From assembly GCF_000717245.1 (NCBI RefSeq), contig NZ_JNYQ01000002.1, positions 434,001 through 498,000 on the forward strand: a stretch of 64,000 nucleotides of DNA. The letters are read 5' to 3'. Every line of letters begins with the position of its first letter. The stretch's first letter is position 1. Positions 51,365 to 59,538 of the stretch are shown in pieces. Source of the DNA: Kitasatospora papulosa. GTDB lineage: Bacteria > Actinomycetota > Actinomycetes > Streptomycetales > Streptomycetaceae. The notes under the pieces were generated by a model. That model was not told the DNA's origin, did no database searches, and worked only from the letters and a program-made list of their open reading frames with translations. Position numbers and translations under genes: made by a program.

Positions 51365-52017
51365 GGGGTCTCCCCCTTGACGAGCTTCGGGAGGTCCTCG
51401 GTGTAGTCCTCGGCCGTGGTGTCCTCGCTGTAGAGCACGTACCCCTTGTCCGTCTTCGGGGAGAACGCGATCACCTGGGCCCCGTGCATCGAGACGACCG
51501 TGCCGTCCTTCTCCTTCTTCGGCGGGTCGATGCCGATGCCGATCTGCCGTGCCCCCGCCTGGATGGTCGGGAAGTCGCCGGTGAGGCCGGTGAAGCCGGG
51601 ATCCTGCGCCTTGAGCCAGCTGCCCAGGGACGCCGGGGTGTCCCGCTCGGGGTCGGTCGTGACGAAGACGACCTGGAGCTTCTCCTGGTCCGCCTTGGGC
51701 AGAGCGCGCTTCGCCACGGCGATGTTGCTCATGGTCAGCGGGCAGACGTCGGGGCAGTTGGTGTAGCCGAAGTAGATGAGCGTCGGCTTGCCCTTGGTCC
51801 GCTCACGCAGGTCGTACTTCGCGCCGTGTGTGTCGGTGAGGACGAGATCGGGTTTGGTGAACGGCTGGTCGAGCACGGTCGCCGGAGCGGATCCGGTCCC
51901 GGAGGAGACCTCGGCGACGGAATTGTCCGCCGAGTCCCCTCCGCTGCCGCAGGCCGACAGGGTCAGCGCGGCCACGGCGGCGAACGCCGCGGCCAGCACC
52001 TTCTTCTTGCTGTGCAT
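51361..52017 (-). CDS. sco: Sco/SenC copper chaperone lipoprotein
   Basis: This 218-residue SCO1/SenC protein has a lipobox LSAC, the copper-binding thioredoxin-fold CxxxC (GYTNCPDVCPLTM), and the conserved His late in the chain (VSMHGAQVIAFS). It delivers copper to cytochrome c oxidase Cu(A) and to GlxA in the DtpA pathway. It is followed by ecuC (4-bp overlap) and preceded by ycnI at a 48-bp distance. Confidence 0.96.
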   Translation of the reverse strand: MHSKKKVLAAAFAAVAALTLSACGSGGDSADNSVAEVSSGTGSAPATVLDQPFTKPDLVLTDTHGAKYDLRERTKGKPTLIYFGYTNCPDVCPLTMSNIAVAKRALPKADQEKLQVVFVTTDPERDTPASLGSWLKAQDPGFTGLTGDFPTIQAGARQIGIGIDPPKKEKDGTVVSMHGAQVIAFSPKTDKGYVLYSEDTTAEDYTEDLPKLVKGETP

Positions 52018-52065
52018 GGAGCTCAGTTCCTGATCTGTGGATACGGGTTGGCGGAGCCGGTGGGA

Positions 52066-52794
52066 TCAGGCGTTGCGGCGACGGCCGGCGAGTACGCCGA
52101 ACGCGACACCCGCGACACCCACGACGATGCCGACGATGCCCAGGACACGGGCGGTGCTGTCGCTGTTCGAGGACGAGGTGTCGTCCGAGGACGCCGTCGT
52201 CTTCTCCTTCGCCGCTTCGCCGCTCTTGTCGTCGGCGGGGGCACCGTGGGCGTCGGCCGCCGGGGCGCTCAGCGCGAGGACGGGGGCCGGGCTCTCGGGC
52301 TCCTCGCCGCCCTCGGCGGGCTCCTCGATCCAGCGGACGACTTCCTTGTTGCTGTACGTCTGGAGCGCCTTGAAGACCATCTGGTCGGTGTCCTCGGGCA
52401 GCTGCCCGACCGAGAGCGGGAACTGCTGGAAGAAACCGGGCTCGATCCCCTTGCCGTCCGCGGTCCAGGTGACCTTGGAGACCGCCTCGTCGATCTTCTT
52501 GCCGTGCACCTCGAGCGGCTTGGCCAGCTTGCTCCTGGTGACGTCGATCTTCCAGCCCGCCACCGGCTGGGGGCTGACGGAGGCCAGCGGGTGGTCCGTC
52601 GGGAAGTTGACCTCGAGCTTGACGGTGGACGCGTCGTCGCGCTCGTTGGGGACCTTGAAGTTGACGGTGGCGTAGCCGCCCTTGGCGGCCTCGCCCTGCG
52701 GCTGCACGCTGACGTGCGCGGAGGCGGTACCGGCGAGCAGCAGGACGGTGGACGCGGCGACGCCGCCGGCGAGGGCGATGCGGGAAACGTTCAT
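52066..52794 (-). CDS. ycnI: YcnI family (DUF1775) copper-binding protein
   Basis: This 242-residue exported protein has a signal peptide (about 1-29) cleaved before HVSVQPQGEAAKGGYATV, giving the N-terminal His that binds copper in this family; a Trp in the domain completes the site. The C-terminus has a Ser/Thr/Asp-rich spacer and a membrane helix (VLGIVGIVVGVAGVAFGVLA), then a basic tail, so it is surface-anchored. The ATG at 52794 fits the signal sequence. It heads the copper operon. Confidence 0.93.
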   Translation of the reverse strand: MNVSRIALAGGVAASTVLLLAGTASAHVSVQPQGEAAKGGYATVNFKVPNERDDASTVKLEVNFPTDHPLASVSPQPVAGWKIDVTRSKLAKPLEVHGKKIDEAVSKVTWTADGKGIEPGFFQQFPLSVGQLPEDTDQMVFKALQTYSNKEVVRWIEEPAEGGEEPESPAPVLALSAPAADAHGAPADDKSGEAAKEKTTASSDDTSSSNSDSTARVLGIVGIVVGVAGVAFGVLAGRRRNA

Positions 52795-52899
52795 GACAGG
52801 GATCACTCCACGAGGCATGAGGAAAAGGTGGGTCCGGCGCGCGGAGGCGCGACGGCATCACGACCGCCTCCTCACCGGAATCCTGGTGGAGGGGTCGTG

Positions 52900-53715
52900 T
52901 CAGGCTGCGCGTACGTATACGGGCGGCGGGCCGCGCCTGGTCACCATGTGCTGAAGAGGGTCTCCGGTGGCCGGCAGGGCGGCGTCGTCGGCGCTGCGGA
53001 ACACGACCGGCCCGGTCGTGGGCCGCCCGGGAAGTCCCGCACGCAGTGCGCGTACGAGTGCCAGCGCCGCCCGCAGGGCGCGCAGCCTGGCCCCGGCCGC
53101 GAGCTGGCGGCCGCCCTGCGCGGAGAGCCTGGCCAGCCGGAAGAGCGCGATCTCGCCCCGGCGCAGCAGCCAGCCGGTGGCGAGCGCCGCGAGCAGGTGC
53201 CCCAGGAACATGGGCAGGCTGGGCAGTCCGGACATGACCGAGGCCAGGAGCGTCGGGTCGGCCGGGTGGGCGGTCGCCGCCCCCAGGTGGGCCGGGGCCT
53301 GGCCCACCGTCTCGGGGTCGATGCCCGCGGTGGTCACGATGCGGTGCGCTTCACCGGCGCTCAGCTGTGCCGGTCCGGCTCCGCACACCAGCCCGGCGGC
53401 GAAGCGGATCAACGAGTCGTCCCCGGAGCCCGTCGCGGTGGCCGACGCGTGGTGTCCCAGCCCGAAGAGGACGTGCAGGGCGAGCTGTCCGGCCGCGAGG
53501 GCGGCGGTGATCGACAGGAGGGTCCGCTCACGTCCGGCGAGGAGCACCACCGCGGCGAAGACTCCGGCGAAGCCGGCCAGCAGACTCCACCCGGGCACAC
53601 GCGCGCCCGCGGCAAGACCATGTCCGGCGGAGGCGAGCACGACGCAGACCGCGGTGAACACCGCGGTCCTCAGAAGCCGCATACCGGCTCCGGCGCGTGC
53701 GACAGGCATAGACAT
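52900..53715 (-). CDS. membrane protein of unknown function near the copper genes
   Basis: This 271-residue protein has about six hydrophobic segments, including LLRTAVFTAVCVVLASAGHG and LLAGFAGVFAAVVLLAG, and a His-containing loop (LHVLFGLGHHASA). A basic tail ends the protein. It lies 105 bp upstream of ycnI on the same strand, so it may share regulation. The His pairs hint at metal binding but no family is recognised. Confidence 0.72.
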   Translation of the reverse strand: MSMPVARAGAGMRLLRTAVFTAVCVVLASAGHGLAAGARVPGWSLLAGFAGVFAAVVLLAGRERTLLSITAALAAGQLALHVLFGLGHHASATATGSGDDSLIRFAAGLVCGAGPAQLSAGEAHRIVTTAGIDPETVGQAPAHLGAATAHPADPTLLASVMSGLPSLPMFLGHLLAALATGWLLRRGEIALFRLARLSAQGGRQLAAGARLRALRAALALVRALRAGLPGRPTTGPVVFRSADDAALPATGDPLQHMVTRRGPPPVYVRAA

Positions 53716-53975
53716 GGCCGGGTCATCATCCCACTGGACACCCGGCCTCCGTACGGCAGGTCCGGAAGGTCGGCATCCGTCCCCATCGGGGAGTGATCAG
53801 GGTGTGTTGCGCCTGTTCGTGGGCGCTCCGTGGCGATGATCCGGACACGTCATACACCCGTGAGCGGAATAACCGCATCCGCCGAATGAGCGCTGTCACG
53901 GCGGATCCGTGCTTACGACGTGCTCATCGCGGCAATACGTAACGGTATGTCGAGCCGCAGCCAGGAGGCTGGAGC

Positions 53976-54551
53976 ATGAGCATGTGGTGGTCACTCCATC
54001 TGCGGCGCGAAGCTGCGAGCGTCCCGCTCGCCCGGCGATTCCTGCTCGGCACCATGGAGACGGCGGGCGTGGACCCGGACATCTCCTACGACCTCTCGGT
54101 CGCACTCACCGAAGCCTGCGCGAACGCCGTCGAACACGGCGGGGCGCAGGGCGAGGCGGGCACGGGCCTCACGTCCACCGGAGGCAGGCAGTCCGGGGCG
54201 GCCTGCGGGCAGTACCGGGTGACGGCCTATCTGGACGGCGAGAAGTGCCGTATCGAAGTCGCCGACTCGGGACCGGGGTTCCCGTCCCGGCGCGCGCTTC
54301 GCGCCGCCGCACAGGCATCCGCCGGGTGTCCGCCGGAACAGCAGCCGTCCGCCTCGCACCCGGCGGGAGGCCCCGCGGGCGCACGCACCGCCAAGCGCCC
54401 GGCGGACACGGCCGAGAGCGGGCGCGGGCTCTGCCTGATCGAGGAACTCGCCGACCACGTCCACTTCGGCAACCGGCCGGGGCGTGGTGCGGTGGTGAGC
54501 TTCGACAAGGTCCTGAAATGGCGGGAGGGCGCGCTGCTCATGGTGTCCTGA
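53976..54551 (+). CDS. anti-sigma-factor-type ATP-binding (HATPase_c) protein
   Basis: This 191-residue GHKL protein has the N box ALTEACANAVEHGG near 44-57, G1 VADSGPGF, and the G2 GRGLCLIEELAD. It matches the RsbW/SpoIIAB-like kinase family used in partner-switching. A 40-residue insertion (SASHPAGGPAGARTAKRP) separates G1 and G2. Its anti-anti-sigma or sigma partner is not encoded nearby. The ATG follows AGGAGG. It ends inside a long terminator stem. Confidence 0.88.
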   Translation: MSMWWSLHLRREAASVPLARRFLLGTMETAGVDPDISYDLSVALTEACANAVEHGGAQGEAGTGLTSTGGRQSGAACGQYRVTAYLDGEKCRIEVADSGPGFPSRRALRAAAQASAGCPPEQQPSASHPAGGPAGARTAKRPADTAESGRGLCLIEELADHVHFGNRPGRGAVVSFDKVLKWREGALLMVS

Positions 54552-54568
54552 GCAGCGCGCCCTCCCGC
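54521..54568. terminator. 20-bp hairpin overlapping the end of the anti-sigma-type gene
   Basis: A perfect 20-bp stem (54521-54540 and 54549-54568, GCGGGAGGGCGCGCTGCTCA and complement) has an 8-base loop, TGGTGTCC. The left arm is the last coding sequence of the HATPase gene; its stop codon TGA begins the right arm. It faces the convergent pepP gene and probably terminates both. Confidence 0.85.
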
Positions 54569-54598
54569 GCACGGGCACGGTCGCCCGCGCCGGCCGGG

Positions 54599-56062
54599 TC
54601 AGCCCTTGAGCCGTGCCATCCAGGCCTCGACCTCGTCGGACCGGCGCGGCAGCGCGGCGGAGAGGTTCCGGTTGCCGTCCTCGGTCACGAGGATGTCGTC
54701 CTCGATGCGCACGCCGATGCCCCGGTACTCCTCGGGCACGGTGAGGTCGTCGGCCTGGAAGTACAGTCCGGGCTCGACGGTGAGGCAGACCCCGGGCTCC
54801 AGGGTGCCGTTGACGTACGACTCCGTCCGCGCGGCGGCGCAGTCGTGGACGTCCATGCCGAGCATGTGACCGGTGCCGTGCAGCGTCCAGCGACGCTGCA
54901 GACCCAGCTCCAGGACCTTCTCCACGGACAGGTCACCGAGGAGGCCCCACTCGACCAGCTTCTCGGCGAGGACCCGCTGGGCGGCGTCGTGGAAGTCGCG
55001 GAAGCCGGCGCCGGGCTTCACCGCGGCGATGCCCGCCTCCTGGGCCTCGTACACGGCGTCGTAGATCTTCCGCTGCAGCGGCGAGAACGTGCCGTTGATG
55101 GGCAGCGTCCTGGTCACGTCGGCGGTGTAGTACTCGTCGGTCTCCACGCCCGCGTCGAGGAGCAGGAGTTCACCGGAGCGGACCGCGCCGTCGTTGCGGA
55201 CCCAGTGCAGCGTGGTGGCGTGCGGGCCGGCCGCGCAGATCGAGCCGTAGCCGATGTCGTTGCCGTCGACGCGGGCGCGCAGGAAGAAGGTGCCCTCGAT
55301 GTAGCGCTCGCTCGTGGCCTCCGCCCGGTCGAGGACCTTCACGACGTCCTCGAAGCCGCGCGTCGTGGCGTCGCAGGCCTTCTGCAGTTCGGCGATCTCG
55401 AAGGCGTCCTTGACCAGGCGGGCCTCGGACAGGAAGACGCGGAGCTCTTCGTCGCGCTCCCCGGTGACCTTGTCGGCGAGGGCGGCTTCGATGCCCGCGT
55501 CGTGGCCGCGGACGTTGCGCACCGGACCGGTGGCCTCGGCCAGCGCCGCCGGGAGCTCACGGACGTCCTTCGCCGGGATGCCGAGCAGCTGCTCGGCCTC
55601 GCCGAGGGAGTTGCGGCGGCCGACCCAGAGCTCGCCCTGACCGTCGAGCCAGAACTCGCCGTTCCCGCGGTCGGACCGGGGCAGCAGGTAGATCGTCGCC
55701 TCGTGGCCGCCGTCCGCCGGCTCGAGCACCAGGACACCGTCCTGGGTCCGGTCGCCGGTGAGGTAGGCGTACTCGGTGGAGGCGCGGAAGGCGTACTCGG
55801 TGTCGTTGGAGCGGGTCTTCAGGTTGCCCGCGGGGACGACGAGCCGCTCGCCGGGGAAGCGCGCGGAGAGCGCGGCACGGCGGGCGGCGGTGTACGAGGC
55901 CTGGGCGACAGGCTCCAGGCCGTGCAGCTCGGTGTCGGCCCAGCCGGACTTCATGTTCTCGGCGAGCTCATCGGAGATGCCCGGGTACAGGCCGTTCTTC
56001 CGCTGCTTGATCGGCTCTGCTTCTGCTGTCTCCGGGGTCTCCGGGGCGAGCTCCTCAGACAC
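54599..56062 (-). CDS. pepP: Xaa-Pro aminopeptidase P
   Basis: This 487-residue M24 metallopeptidase has an N-terminal creatinase-like domain and a pita-bread catalytic domain with LLLLDAGVETDEYYTADVTR (two Asp ligands), HGTGHMLGMDVHD (His ligand), VEPGLYF and GIGVRIEDDILVT (two Glu ligands). All five metal ligands are present. It cleaves N-terminal residues preceding proline. The GTG start is followed by an acidic low-complexity lead (about 1-20). Confidence 0.96.
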   Translation of the reverse strand: MSEELAPETPETAEAEPIKQRKNGLYPGISDELAENMKSGWADTELHGLEPVAQASYTAARRAALSARFPGERLVVPAGNLKTRSNDTEYAFRASTEYAYLTGDRTQDGVLVLEPADGGHEATIYLLPRSDRGNGEFWLDGQGELWVGRRNSLGEAEQLLGIPAKDVRELPAALAEATGPVRNVRGHDAGIEAALADKVTGERDEELRVFLSEARLVKDAFEIAELQKACDATTRGFEDVVKVLDRAEATSERYIEGTFFLRARVDGNDIGYGSICAAGPHATTLHWVRNDGAVRSGELLLLDAGVETDEYYTADVTRTLPINGTFSPLQRKIYDAVYEAQEAGIAAVKPGAGFRDFHDAAQRVLAEKLVEWGLLGDLSVEKVLELGLQRRWTLHGTGHMLGMDVHDCAAARTESYVNGTLEPGVCLTVEPGLYFQADDLTVPEEYRGIGVRIEDDILVTEDGNRNLSAALPRRSDEVEAWMARLKG

Positions 56063-56159
56063 GTTATGTCCTCCTTGTACGACACTGGACCTTCCCCATC
56101 GTACGGGCGTACGGAAGGGGGCCCAGAGGCGGAAGACCTCTTACCGGTGGAGGGCCGGC

Positions 56160-57530
56160 TCAGCCGAAGCGCACGGCCAGCAGGGCGACGTCCTCCGTGC
56201 CACCGCTCCGGTCCTGGCCGTCGGGCAGGACGGCCCGCAGGACGTGGTCCGCGACGGCTCCGGGATCCTGGCGCAGGACCTTCGGGACGCCGGCCGCGGC
56301 CGAGTGCAGCCGTGCGAAGGCCCGGTCCGTGGTGCTCCCGGTGCGGCGCAGCAGACCGTCGGTGTAGAACAGGACCGTCTCGCCGGGCAGGGGCCTGAAC
56401 TCCACACTCGGTGCCTCCCAGCAGGAGAGCATGCCCAGGGGTGCGGAGAGCGTGGTCTCCACGAACTCGGTACGACGGTCGCCGGTCACCAGCGGCGGGG
56501 TGTGCCCGGCGCCGGCGAACAGAACCGTGCGCCGGTCCGGCTCGCAGTACGCGTAGAGGGCGGTCGCCGCGGCGGCCGGTTCCGTCAGCCGCAGCAGCAG
56601 TTCGAGATCGGAGAGCACGGCGACGGGGTCCTCGCCCTCCAGGACGGCGTAGGCCCGCAGGCCGGCGCGCAGACGGCTCATGGCCGCCAGGGCGGACGGC
56701 CCGGAGCCGCCGGCCGAGCCGACGGCCAGGCCGAGTGCGTCGTCGGGGAGGGTCAGCGCGTCGTACCAGTCGCCGCCGCCCTCGGGGGCGGACAGGTGGC
56801 GGGCGGCCAGACGCACCCCGGGGACCTGGGGCAGCCTGCCGGGACGGAACTCCTCGGCGATCGCCGCTGCTTCCGCCCGGGTGCGCTCGAGTTCGAGCAG
56901 GCGGGTCAGGTGCTCGGCGGCGTAGCGGGCGTACACCCCGACGAGATGACGCCGGTTCTCCGGCGGCTCGGCGGGTTCGTCGTACAGCCAGACGAGCACG
57001 CCCAGCCTTCCGGCGGCCACGGTGGTGAGGGGCTGCGTGTAGCTGGCGGCGTACCCGAGACGGGCCGCGACCTCGCGCCAGCGGGGGTCGAGGCCGGTGT
57101 CGCCCAGGATGTCGGGGCTGGCCAGGGGGCCGTCGGTATCGGGGAGGCCCTCGAGGAACCGGCCGTACGCGGTGGCACCGCGGGGCACCGTCTCGATGTG
57201 CCCCAGTTCGGCGTGGGCGAGGCCGAGCCCGATCGTGCGGGACGGCCCGCCGCCGTCGGACGGCTCCAGGACGAGGAGCCCCCGGCCGGCTCCGACGAGG
57301 GCCGCCCCGGCGCTCAGGATCTCGTGCAGGGCGCTGTCCAGCGTGCCGGTCCCGGCCAGTCGTTCGGTGAGTTCGTGCAACGTGGTGAGGTCGGACACCC
57401 ACCCGGCCAGCCGGTCCTGGATGAAGGCTCCCGGCGCGGCGCTCGCGCCTTCCGGCGGCGCGGCAGTCTGCGTTGAAACGGGAACCATGGAATCGATTCC
57501 AGCCACTTTCGGAGGATGGGGGGCGCTCAT
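56160..57530 (-). CDS. SpoIIE/PP2C-type phosphatase with GAF domain, atypical active site
   Basis: This protein of about 456 residues has a GAF-like domain (about 45-185) and a C-terminal PP2C/SpoIIE domain with GGGDWYDAL, FYTDGLL and TEDVALLAVRF. The usual GD(V/I)xG(H/K)G metal-binding motif reads AVGSAGGSGPSAL, so its Asp is missing. It may be weakly active or a regulatory pseudoenzyme in a partner-switching pathway. The start at 57530 is uncertain because no ribosome binding site is clear; upstream starts up to 57638 are open. Confidence 0.82.
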   Translation of the reverse strand: MSAPHPPKVAGIDSMVPVSTQTAAPPEGASAAPGAFIQDRLAGWVSDLTTLHELTERLAGTGTLDSALHEILSAGAALVGAGRGLLVLEPSDGGGPSRTIGLGLAHAELGHIETVPRGATAYGRFLEGLPDTDGPLASPDILGDTGLDPRWREVAARLGYAASYTQPLTTVAAGRLGVLVWLYDEPAEPPENRRHLVGVYARYAAEHLTRLLELERTRAEAAAIAEEFRPGRLPQVPGVRLAARHLSAPEGGGDWYDALTLPDDALGLAVGSAGGSGPSALAAMSRLRAGLRAYAVLEGEDPVAVLSDLELLLRLTEPAAAATALYAYCEPDRRTVLFAGAGHTPPLVTGDRRTEFVETTLSAPLGMLSCWEAPSVEFRPLPGETVLFYTDGLLRRTGSTTDRAFARLHSAAAGVPKVLRQDPGAVADHVLRAVLPDGQDRSGGTEDVALLAVRFG

Positions 57531-58182
57531 GGCAGTCGGCTTTCCGACTGGTGCGTTCCGTCGAATAGCATCGCAAACCCCCATGTCGTGCTGCGCCGCT
57601 ATCGGTGCAACCACATGTACACGCCCCCACATGTACACGCAAAAGTAAGGCGATGTCCAGCATTGTCCTTACGATATTTATGGTGTCCATGGGACACTCA
57701 ACTTGGCTGAAAAGTGCACCCCGGGGCGGCTTTTTGCGATCGACTGGGGGCGCTCGACAGGGGGCACCCTCGGGGTGAAATGCCGGAGGGAGCGTCATCC
57801 CGGGCATCCTGGGTACGTAATCGTCGATGGCCAGGGGCAGTTGCGACCGCCCCGGAACCCGACAGCGAGCCCGGGCGTCCACCTACATGACGGCTGCCCG
57901 CCCACCCCCGAGTTGCGGGGTTGCACAAGGGACGGCACGCGCGGTGCGCACGCCGACCGCGCGATGTACTGGCTGGACTCGGCTCGGCTCAACCCGGTTC
58001 GACTCGGATCAGCTCCATTCTGTTCGGTTCCACTCTGCTCTGCTCGGCTCACGCTCGGCACGACGACCGTCCGTACCGCAGTTCCGATGAGCAAGCATGC
58101 AAAGCGAAGAGACGCACACGTGGTGTAACGAGCACGTGGTGCGATGTGGACCTCGGCGTTCAACGGAAAGGAACGAGCGCAC
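57531..58182. other. divergent intergenic region with a degenerate pentamer tract
   Basis: This 652-bp gap between the PP2C-like gene and the prim-pol-like gene has no supported gene. The left third (57590-57720) is AT-richer and likely holds the PP2C promoter. From about 57973 to 58050 lies a tract of imperfect TCGGCTC/TTCGACTC/TGCTCTGC-type repeats with a pyrimidine bias on the plus strand. GGAAAGGAACG at the right end is the ribosome binding site of the next gene. Confidence 0.55.
57973..58050 (+). repeat. degenerate CGGCT/CTCGG pentamer-like repeat tract
   Basis: The sequence repeats variants of TCGGCTC and GGTTCGACTC about a dozen times at nearly 5-base periodicity without exact copies. 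It is a decayed microsatellite rather than a CRISPR or an insertion scar. Its role, if any, is unknown. Confidence 0.6.
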
Positions 58183-58866
58183 ATGCGCGAGATCCTCGGA
58201 AGGCGACGCAGGCACCGGCCCCGGCGCAAGGAAAGCTCCGCCCAGCTCGACGCGGCGCTGATCTCCGCCACCGCCCGGAAGTGGCCCGTGCTCCCCGGAG
58301 CAGGGCTGGCGACGGGGGCCGCACGCGGCGGCCGCGGCCGCGGCTGTGCCTGCCCCGACCCCGAGTGCGCCGTACCCGGCGCACACCCCTTCGACCCCGG
58401 CCTCCTCGCGGCGACCACCGACGCCCGCATGGTGCGCTGGTGGTGGACCAACAGGCCTACCGCCCCCGTCATCCTGGCCACCGGTGGTCAGGCCCCCTGC
58501 GCCCTGAGCCTGCCGGCCGTCGCGGGCGCCCGGGCGCTGACCGCGCTCGACGGCATGGGCCTGCGGCTCGGCCCCGTCGTGGCGACGCCCACCAGGTGGT
58601 CGCTGCTGGTCGCTCCGTACACCCTGGAACGCCTCGGTGAACTGCTGCACGCCCAGGACCGGGTGCCCAGCTCTCTGCGGTTCCACGGGGAGGGCGGCTA
58701 TCTCGTCCTGCCTCCGTCCGAGGTGGGTACGGGGCAGGTGCGCTGGGAGCGCGCACCGGAGGCCGGTAGCGACGCGGTGTGGCTTCCGGACGTGGAATCC
58801 GTCCTGGACGCCCTCGTCGAGGCGAGCAACAGCGCTCCGGACGGCGGCAGCCGGCTCACGTACTGA
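58183..58866 (+). CDS. prim-pol (AEP primase N-domain)-derived protein, probably non-catalytic
   Basis: This 227-residue protein starts with an Arg-rich leader (MREILGRRRRHRPRRKESSA), then the bifunctional primase/polymerase-like ATARKWPVLPGAGLAT and the zinc-like motif CACPDPECAVPGAHP. The segment that should carry the catalytic D-x-D (usually after a TG/PSG motif) reads ATGGQAPCALSLPAVAGA and has no Asp pair. It therefore looks like a degenerate member of the family that may keep DNA or nucleotide binding. The ATG follows GGAAAGGAACG. Confidence 0.8.
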   Translation: MREILGRRRRHRPRRKESSAQLDAALISATARKWPVLPGAGLATGAARGGRGRGCACPDPECAVPGAHPFDPGLLAATTDARMVRWWWTNRPTAPVILATGGQAPCALSLPAVAGARALTALDGMGLRLGPVVATPTRWSLLVAPYTLERLGELLHAQDRVPSSLRFHGEGGYLVLPPSEVGTGQVRWERAPEAGSDAVWLPDVESVLDALVEASNSAPDGGSRLTY

Positions 58867-59538
58867 GCGGCCGGGGTCCCACCGACGCGGGAACAGCGGG
58901 CGGCTCACTCCGTAGGGGTGTGATGCCGCCCGGTTCCGCGTCTGCGTGACCGAATGGCCGGTACACCGTGTCCGTGTAATTGCACCATCAGTAAAAGCCG
59001 GTCCCACCGGCTTTCCGGCGGTTGTTCGCCGATTGCCGAATCAGGTTCGGCCGGGCCCCACCCGGTGACGGGGAACGGTGCCCGCGGAGTCGCCGAGGTG
59101 AATGCCTTCCGTGCGCGCCCATTCGCGGCACCCGGCGGCGAGCCCGGGTTTCTGTCCGAAAGCGAACGCCCTTACGGGTGGTGGGCGCGCGGTGCGAAGT
59201 CCGTCGCCGGCGGGCGTACGTGCGGCCCGGGCGCGGCCGTTGCCGCACGTGGACCTGGGCCGGGACGGATGAACCGGGGCCGGGACGGACCCGGTGCCGG
59301 GCGGACGCCGCAGGCCCGCCGGTACGCCGAATGCTCCGGCGTACGCCCCGTAGGCCGAGCCCGGAAACGAGAACGCCCGGCCGCTGGCGACGGGGGATGC
59401 ACCAGCGACCGGACTTCCAGAACCGTAACAAGAGATCTGCCGTTAGCAAATTCGATCTCGCCTATTCGGACAGCGATTTACCGACGGGTACGGGGAGTTG
59501 TGACGGGAGTCACCGTCACTTCCCGGATCTCGTCACCG
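58867..59538. other. gene-free region between two convergent genes
   Basis: I see no supported gene in these 672 bp. A hairpin (AAAGCCGG at 58994-59001, loop TCCCA, CCGGCTTT at 59007-59014) is the likely terminator of the prim-pol-like gene, and two copies of GGGCCGGGACGGA occur between about 59261 and 59292. The right end (59420-59500) is AT-richer. Open frames here lack ribosome binding sites and family features. Confidence 0.5.
58994..59014 (+). terminator. likely terminator after the prim-pol-like gene
   Basis: An 8-bp perfect stem, AAAGCCGG/CCGGCTTT, with a 5-base loop lies about 130 bp after the stop codon. Confidence 0.5.
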
